Shown: piece after piece, positions 59,101-64,000 of the stretch
How positions within the stretch are numbered: the first letter of the stretch is position 1
How the letters are laid out: every line of letters begins with the position of its first letter
NCBI RefSeq assembly: GCF_009857445.1
Contig: NZ_WWCN01000018.1
Location: forward strand, 62,001 to 126,000
From: Duganella flavida
Lineage (GTDB): Bacteria; Pseudomonadota; Gammaproteobacteria; Burkholderiales; Burkholderiaceae_D
Direction: 5' to 3'
Length of the DNA: 64,000 nucleotides
The notes under the pieces: generated by a model
The model's input: the letters and a program-made list of their open reading frames with translations, nothing else
Told to the model about the DNA's origin: nothing
Databases searched by the model: none
Translations under genes and position numbers: made by a program

Positions 59101-61285
59101 GGCGATCTACAGCGGTTTTAGCACTGGTATCACCTCGTCGCTAGGCGGCTCCATCGCATCAATGGGCAATCTGTTTGGCTCGCAGGCAGTTTCGGCATTC
59201 GGAGCTGGTATGCAGGGCGGCCTGACCGGGGCCATGGCAGCTGCTGGACCGGGAGCGACAGCCACAAGCGCAACGGCGGCCGGATTAGGCTCAAGCGCTG
59301 CAGCGGCAATTCCGATTATCGGTTGGATTATCGCGGGGATGCAGGCGGCCAGCAGCTTCCGAGCGCAGGGCTTTGATCCTAATAATGGCACTACCAGTAC
59401 ACTTGGTCAGGTAGTCGGCGCTGTGCCGCTATTGCTTAACAAGCAGCTTCAGCAGCTGGGCGTGGGATCGGCCTTGGCCAACATCCTCACTGGCGCCAGC
59501 ATCAACACCAAACTCTTTGGCCGCGCCAACCCGGTTGTGGAAAGCCAGGGGTTGCGTGGCACTATCAATACCAGTGGGATTGATGCCGACTCTTACGCCA
59601 AAATTCTCGAAAAAGGTGGTTGGTTTCGTAGCGACAATCGTTACGAAAAAACAGTAGGCCTTGATCCGACCACGGATGCGGCCTATGACACCACAATCAC
59701 GGCAATGGTGTCTGCTGTCAAAGGCTTCGCGAAGGCACTTGGCCTCCAGGCGGATCAGATCAATTCCTACACCAAGTCTTTCGACATCGCCCTAACCGGC
59801 GATGCTGAAAAGGATGGCGCGGCGATAACTAAGTTGTTCAGTGATGTAGGTGATGAACTTTCCACGAAGCTGCTGCCGACACTATCTACCTACAAGGCCG
59901 AGAACGAAACTCTCGCCACGACCTTGCAGCGACTTGCGGCCGATTACGTCAGTGTGGACAGTGTACTGGCGGCCATGGGGCAGTCGATCAAGACGGTTGG
60001 AGATGCTGGCATTAAGTCCCGGGAAGGATTGATAGCCGCTGCCGGCGGTCTCGGGCAGTTGTCGAGCGGCGCGGCTTTCTTCGCTCAGAACTTCCTATCG
60101 CCGGCCGAGCAGATGGCGCCGATCGTAGCCAACGTGAAAAAGCAGCTTGCCGACCTTGGCGCCGCCGGCACCAATACAGACGAGCAGTTTAAGCAACTGG
60201 TGCTTGGGTTGGACCTGTCAACGGATGCCGGTGCTAAGCAATATGCGGCGCTGCTGCAGTTGGCGCCGCAGTTTAAGCAGGTGACGTCTTACATGGGATC
60301 GCTGGACGCCGCCTTGGTCAGCAGCACCACCGCGCTGAGCGAGCGCGCCGAGCTGCAGAAGCAGTACGACGACGCGACCCTCACCGAGGCGCAAAAGATC
60401 GCCAAGCAGCGGGCGGCGCTGGATCCCAGCAACAAAGGGCTGTTCGATCAGGTTCAGGCCGCCCAGGCCGCCAAGACGGCGGCGGAGGGGCTGGCGTCGG
60501 TCAATGCTGAATATCAGAAGCAAATCGACGACTTCATCAAGTCCACATTATCAGCAACCGATTTGCGGGCCTTGGAAACCAAGGGAATGGATGCCAGCAC
60601 CTTGGCGCTGTATGACCGGCTGGCCGGTCTCAAGGCCGAGTCTCTTGCGCAGCAGCAGGCCGCTGATGCGATCCAGAAAGCAAAGGATGCCGCAGTCGCC
60701 AGTGCGAAGGCGTCGGCAGATCTCTTCCAGTCGTTTGGTGACGCTATGGTGGAGACAATGAAGAACGCGGAGGCAGCGGGTAAGTCACTGGTCGAGTTCA
60801 ATAAGTCATTACTTCTCGGCGACCTCTCGCCGCTCTCTCCAGAGCAGCGGTATCAGGAGGCAAAAAAGCAGTTTCTTGCGGCGGAACCAACTGATACGCA
60901 AGCTGCTACCGCATTCCTGAATGCATCGAAGGACCGAGATGCAGGCGATTTCTCCTACTCGCGGGATTTCGCGTTGGTGCAATCTCGAATTGCACAGGCG
61001 GCTACAGATCAATTCAATCTGGCTGCCTCAATTCCTGCGGCGTGGGCAGCGTTCTCACAAGTCTACCGAGACAAGATGGCCCCGGCCACCTATTCACCAG
61101 GCCAGTATCTCGTTGACGCATCTTCTACGGCAACCACCGGCACGCGCAGTGTGGAAGAGGCATTGGAAAAAATGGCGGACAAGGTGGTTTCCGCATTGGC
61201 CCCGATTGCAGTAAGCACCGAGAAACAGGCCTCTATGTTCGACATGGTGACCGAAGGAGGAACCAACATGGTGGTGACCCAATGA
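56132..61285 (+). CDS. Tail tape measure protein
   Basis: About 1717 residues and the longest gene, as expected for a siphophage. Long coiled-coil alanine/glutamate/arginine stretches cover about 80-270 and 600-900. A hydrophobic segment lies near 340-365 (GGYIVGLVNPFTLAAAGAAAL), with glycine/alanine-rich helices near 955-1075 (SAAAAIPIIGWIIAGMQ). The ATG at 56132 is preferred over the TTG at 56120. By the usual 0.15 nm per residue the tail would be near 250 nm. It overlaps the next gene by 4 bases. Confidence 0.93.
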   Translation: MTDTVGAAIIELGVDASGVDAGLARVDSGVERTGRNLSNLGARGSAALESIGAGSTTAAARVDNTTRSLIGSVERATAALEAGKKSGADYFETLARNRGADLGQLAPYIAQLREVETAQTRAAAAANETRIAQEAAAEAARAESAAQREVAQALAGREAFLSGLREQIALYGRSSEEVMRYRAAQAGVEVDAAPLIAELHNLRNAHEEVTAAARAEAQAQREAAQVQTNQSTFIASLEQQATAIGRTRSQLLELQAAQLGVSDQAAPFIARLREAEGGLNRTGISAGQTAAALRGVPAQFTDIVTSIQAGQAPLTVFLQQGGQLRDMFGGAAPAARALGGYIVGLVNPFTLAAAGAAALALAYNQGSKEADAYARALILTGNAAGTTTGQLTDMARAISKTVGTQGDAAAALAALAGTGKVGVENLQRFATVAVKAQRDIGVATADTAKDFADLAKSPLQASERLNEQYHYLTGAIYAQIKALQDQGRIEEAGEVAQRAYAEALESRSDKMKERLGVVEKAWAGIKGAAKDAWDAMLNVGREDTLEQQLAKVQTRLQAAQAKHSGQKSMLGGSTGFDTSAGDAAVSRQEQGYVVLERLLKGQISLRKDEAVAEGEANKKREAGVEWAKQLNANLSRQKQLYNELEAVRAKGAAAGASERAILIAQGEVRKKYADIYNDAIDAQIEKIKQRAAIEQEADKRSGISLALARATGLASSYDLDIEYARKIEALDQAALTRDKEKLQAELALTKQKLNSQKEQADIQAQINLLDEKSLTRKAELEKQVTDLDVKNTRQAADALADLADKRSSDLQALKDQLTAQQDANSLIGASTEQVNAFNKSLVNERATRLEVQAAIIGQTESRKEEAEAMLASAAAMRSLAQSQADGLIKSAQFEQQKKLWESIDQTAHDTFVNIFNDGKSAFDRLRDTLKSGLLDLLYQMTVKKWIFSIGAEVSGYAGIANLAGATAGATGSPGVGSSLGSAANLFSAGKAIYSGFSTGITSSLGGSIASMGNLFGSQAVSAFGAGMQGGLTGAMAAAGPGATATSATAAGLGSSAAAAIPIIGWIIAGMQAASSFRAQGFDPNNGTTSTLGQVVGAVPLLLNKQLQQLGVGSALANILTGASINTKLFGRANPVVESQGLRGTINTSGIDADSYAKILEKGGWFRSDNRYEKTVGLDPTTDAAYDTTITAMVSAVKGFAKALGLQADQINSYTKSFDIALTGDAEKDGAAITKLFSDVGDELSTKLLPTLSTYKAENETLATTLQRLAADYVSVDSVLAAMGQSIKTVGDAGIKSREGLIAAAGGLGQLSSGAAFFAQNFLSPAEQMAPIVANVKKQLADLGAAGTNTDEQFKQLVLGLDLSTDAGAKQYAALLQLAPQFKQVTSYMGSLDAALVSSTTALSERAELQKQYDDATLTEAQKIAKQRAALDPSNKGLFDQVQAAQAAKTAAEGLASVNAEYQKQIDDFIKSTLSATDLRALETKGMDASTLALYDRLAGLKAESLAQQQAADAIQKAKDAAVASAKASADLFQSFGDAMVETMKNAEAAGKSLVEFNKSLLLGDLSPLSPEQRYQEAKKQFLAAEPTDTQAATAFLNASKDRDAGDFSYSRDFALVQSRIAQAATDQFNLAASIPAAWAAFSQVYRDKMAPATYSPGQYLVDASSTATTGTRSVEEALEKMADKVVSALAPIAVSTEKQASMFDMVTEGGTNMVVTQ

Positions 61286-62193
61286 CGGCAATTTTGAGCT
61301 TCCTATCGCCGCTGGCGATCACGCCAGAAATGCTGATCAGAAGCACGGCCGTCAGCCATACGGCTGGAGAATTAGAGTGGAGTGCTGGCACGTCGTGGGC
61401 AAAAGGAGCGGTCGTCTTCCGCACTCCTCTCGCGCGCCGTTACGAAAACCTGATCGCTGGGGTGGATACTGGCTTGCCTGAGGATACCCCGGAGCGCTGG
61501 TATGACCTCGGCGCCACCGACAGGATGACGATGTTTGACAGCGAAGTGGGAACGCAGTCAATCGCCGATGGAGCGCTGACCGTGGTGTTTCGTCCAGGGG
61601 CTTTTAACGGACTATTCCTTGCAGGCCTGGAGGGAACGCACCTTGACATCGCGGTACGGGACTATGTCGGCGGGGAGGTGCTGCTCAACTATTCCGGCTC
61701 ACTAGAAGGATCTCAGCCTGCCGATTACTACGATTGGTGCTTTGCCCCCTTTCGGCAAATGACCGATTTTATCGCCCTTGATATCGCTCCGTATGGCCGT
61801 TCAGAGGTCTCCATAACCATTTCCTATCCAGGTAGCGTTGCGAAGTGTGGGATAGCGGCATTGGGCGATATGAAAGGCTTGGGACCTTCTCTAGCCGGGC
61901 TGACGGTCGAGCCCAAGTCCTATGCGCGCATCACGACCAATTCTCGCGGAGAGACTGCGATTAGAAAGGGCAAGTCTGCGCGCGATATGTCCATATCCGC
62001 GCTGATTCCTATCGCGGATGCTGACAGCGTTGTCGCCGAGATGTCGGATGTACTGGGAGTTCCGTGCGTCGTGATCGCGTCCGATTCGACTCAAATGCAG
62101 GCCGCGCGTGTCTTTGGTCTCCCAAGCGGCAAGGTTACCTATCCTGGCGGCCAGTACGCCAATCTTTCAATGACTGTTCAAGGGATGATCTAA
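61282..62193 (+). CDS. Distal tail or baseplate protein
   Basis: A 303-residue protein directly after the tape measure. The segment WAKGAVVFRTPLARRYENLI, then LPEDTPERWYDLG, suggests a small carbohydrate-module-like insert. The rest is beta-rich. By position it should be the distal tail protein linking tube and fibre. Family not recognised with certainty. Confidence 0.6.
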   Translation: MTAILSFLSPLAITPEMLIRSTAVSHTAGELEWSAGTSWAKGAVVFRTPLARRYENLIAGVDTGLPEDTPERWYDLGATDRMTMFDSEVGTQSIADGALTVVFRPGAFNGLFLAGLEGTHLDIAVRDYVGGEVLLNYSGSLEGSQPADYYDWCFAPFRQMTDFIALDIAPYGRSEVSITISYPGSVAKCGIAALGDMKGLGPSLAGLTVEPKSYARITTNSRGETAIRKGKSARDMSISALIPIADADSVVAEMSDVLGVPCVVIASDSTQMQAARVFGLPSGKVTYPGGQYANLSMTVQGMI

Positions 62194-64000
62194 TGGCAAT
62201 CCAACCACCTCCGGCAATATCCCCGGCACCACTTCCAGCAGCTGTGCGCGGAGAGAAAGCTACCTTCTCGGACCGTATTGATCAGTTGGTGACGTGGTGG
62301 CAGACATCGCCGGCGCAGATCGCTGCGCTCGCGTCAAATATGTGGGCCAATGCACAGGAGACCTATAACAACGCGATGACGGCCGCTCGCGCTGCTGCAG
62401 ATGCCTCTAGCGCAGCAACTGCCGCAGCTGCGTCTGCTAGTGCTGTTAAGTGGGTTTCGGGTGCCACTTACGCTGACGGCGATGTTGCCTGGTCGCCGAT
62501 GGACAGACTTTCATATCGTCGCATCGGTGCCGGCAGTGGCGCAACTGATCCCAAGCTTGATGCAGTGCATTGGGCGATTCAGCTTTACGCGCTGGGGCTT
62601 GGAGGACAGGTGCTGTCGACCAGCGTGTCGCTGGTGTCGACGTCGCCATCCGCGATTACGGTTACACCAACCGGGGCGGGATTTTATGCGCTGCTACCTG
62701 ACGCAACCACTTGTCAGAAGGGACTGTCTCTTTTTGCCGTCTACAACAATGGCGAGATTGACTATGGTGTAAAGGACTTCGCTGGCACGCAACTTGGCTG
62801 GGTTAGACCCGGCGCCACGGCATTGATTGGGCTTTCGGATAATTCCAATGCTGCCGGCTCGTGGATCGTCTCTGGTGCGCAGAAGATCGGTGTGACTGGC
62901 GCCTCGCCGGTAATCACCGCGATCACTTCAGGCAGCAGCACCCGCATTCAGCGCGTCGCCATCGACTCGACCCGCTCATTTTTGATGATAGGTGGGAATG
63001 GCTCCAGCAGTAATCTCTATGGGGTAATCCATGACTCCTCGCTCGCGTCACCTTGGGGGACACCGGTCCTGATCGCTGGGACGAGGCTCTTCGCGAATGC
63101 CATCCTTTCCGCCGCCAATCAGATCCTGGTATCGAGTTGCTCGTCCTCTGAAATTGACTGCGTCACGATCACCATCTCGGGTACCGGCCTTACGGTCAAC
63201 TCTGGCAGCCTTGGCTTTCAAACGCTGGCCGGCGCGCCGACCTCTTGGGGCCAACTTATCGCGGTTGGTTCGTCCTGGGTGCAAGGCTATGTCTATAGTG
63301 GGCAAACGGCCATGCGTGCCATTACCATTAGCGGCAACGCCCCCACGGTCGGCGCTCAAACCAGCATCGTCGCGAGCAGCGGACCAGTCCCTGCGATGTA
63401 CGTCTCTGGCAGCACGCTGCGGGTGGTTCATTTTGATGGAACCTACCCCGCCGTCAAACCATACACGCTATCCGGCACAACTTTCACGGCTGGGAATGGG
63501 GCTATTATCGCAAATACACCGCCTTATCAAGACATCCGGTCCTTCCAGAATGGCAACGGAAATCTCGTTGTCATGGCAACCGGCTCTGGTCTGTATATGG
63601 TAGGTGTTTTCAAACTCACTGGAACGATAGAGGCCTCGTCGTACACCACATTTTCTATGTCTGGAAGCGGCACGCCGAAGGTAGATGTGGTGCCCGTTTC
63701 CGGCAGCAAGGCTGCGCTATTTGTTGCGGATGCAACGGGTGGTGCTATCCGTGTCGACATCATCACCGACTCCGCCGGAACTCTCTCGCTTGCTGGGTTC
63801 CCACTGACTTATGCGATGGGCGGCTGCTCGGCGCTAGCGGCACTCGCGATTTCTGGCACTACAGTGCGAATCGGCTTTACCTCCAGTTCGATCACCTATC
63901 AGATGTCGGTGGATTGCGTAGGGAGCTCCCCGACATTGATTTCTGCTCAGGCGGTACGCACCAGCATCGCATTGCCCGGCCCTTCTGCACTTAACGGCGG
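62193..64000 (+). CDS. Tail fibre protein, N-terminal part
   Basis: An open frame from the ATG at 62193 (overlapping the previous stop, TAATG) that runs off the window; 602 codons are visible. The N-terminus has a helix (RIDQLVTWWQTSPAQIAALA), an alanine-rich coiled-coil collar and a carbohydrate-binding-like module (KWVSGATYADGDVAWSP). The remainder is a serine- and glycine-rich series of short beta repeats like a propeller or fibre shaft. It probably recognises the host surface. Confidence 0.75.
   Translation, partial: MAIQPPPAISPAPLPAAVRGEKATFSDRIDQLVTWWQTSPAQIAALASNMWANAQETYNNAMTAARAAADASSAATAAAASASAVKWVSGATYADGDVAWSPMDRLSYRRIGAGSGATDPKLDAVHWAIQLYALGLGGQVLSTSVSLVSTSPSAITVTPTGAGFYALLPDATTCQKGLSLFAVYNNGEIDYGVKDFAGTQLGWVRPGATALIGLSDNSNAAGSWIVSGAQKIGVTGASPVITAITSGSSTRIQRVAIDSTRSFLMIGGNGSSSNLYGVIHDSSLASPWGTPVLIAGTRLFANAILSAANQILVSSCSSSEIDCVTITISGTGLTVNSGSLGFQTLAGAPTSWGQLIAVGSSWVQGYVYSGQTAMRAITISGNAPTVGAQTSIVASSGPVPAMYVSGSTLRVVHFDGTYPAVKPYTLSGTTFTAGNGAIIANTPPYQDIRSFQNGNGNLVVMATGSGLYMVGVFKLTGTIEASSYTTFSMSGSGTPKVDVVPVSGSKAALFVADATGGAIRVDIITDSAGTLSLAGFPLTYAMGGCSALAALAISGTTVRIGFTSSSITYQMSVDCVGSSPTLISAQAVRTSIALPGPSALNG

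Noticed and set aside
27719..64000. CRISPR array or insertion sequence in the prophage
   Set aside because: No regularly spaced repeats of CRISPR size and no transposase were seen; the repeats present are explained by the DGR, the operators and the candidate origin.
49899..64000. A VR in a tail fibre, spike or distal tail gene
   Set aside because: I looked for the TR-type end (GRVRVVRR coding sequence) in these genes and found none, so the late structural genes in view are not DGR targets.

Overview
The window looks like a chromosome segment of a GC-rich betaproteobacterium, most likely Oxalobacteraceae (Massilia, Duganella or Janthinobacterium type). This is inferred from protein flavour and gene content, not from a database search. 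Host DNA fills about 1-27.7 kb. A temperate siphophage genome integrated at a tRNA-Pro gene fills about 27.7 kb to the right edge and continues beyond it.

Host part. Bases 1-2695 are the end of a fatty-acid-synthase-like aryl polyene pigment operon (partial ketosynthase, dehydratase, ketoreductase, ketosynthase), each gene overlapping the next by 4 bases. Nearby genes that plausibly belong to the same pathway or its surroundings are a small exported protein, a polysaccharide deacetylase on the other strand, a methyltransferase and a 4'-phosphopantetheinyl transferase. Next come a TonB-like protein, a NarL-type response regulator with its histidine kinase, and an iron-uptake operon behind Fur-box-like sites (TonB-dependent receptor, two small membrane proteins, PepSY membrane protein). 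A fused MFS/acyltransferase, a KaiC-like ATPase with a hybrid kinase, and a diguanylate cyclase follow. The host part ends with an RND efflux operon and its TetR regulator, a fumarylacetoacetate-hydrolase family enzyme, a Sir2 remnant and tRNA-Pro(GGG).

Prophage, leftward early operon (27.8-35.4 kb, minus strand). This is the most notable part. It carries an integrase and a DUF4224 protein, and then a complete diversity-generating retroelement (DGR): a reverse transcriptase with the DGR-type motif, a 109-bp template repeat (TR), an Avd accessory protein and three target genes whose 3' ends hold variable repeats (VR). All 36 differences between the TR and the three VRs fall at TR adenines. RdgC, an HD phosphohydrolase and several tiny genes lie between the targets. 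The operon starts at a promoter overlapped by the same operator sequence found at the repressor/cro switch, so DGR expression is probably repressed by the phage CI protein and released on induction.

Prophage, control and replication (35.5-42.9 kb). A CI-like repressor is followed, in the lambda rex position, by a small lipoprotein. Divergent to it are cro, a CII-like gene, small early genes, an O-like initiator carrying internal iterons, a DnaB helicase, a second tyrosine recombinase and a candidate Q-type antiterminator followed by a short promoter-leader-terminator unit.

Prophage, late genes (42.9-64 kb). These include a tRNA-Gly, an HNH nuclease, a candidate cos region, terminase subunits, portal, ClpP-type protease, HK97-type capsid, a beta-helix spike in an unusual place inside the head module, connector and tail-completion proteins, the tail tube, the tail chaperone pair with a -1 frameshift site, a 1717-residue tape measure, a distal tail protein and the start of a fibre. 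Lysis genes and attR are not in the window.
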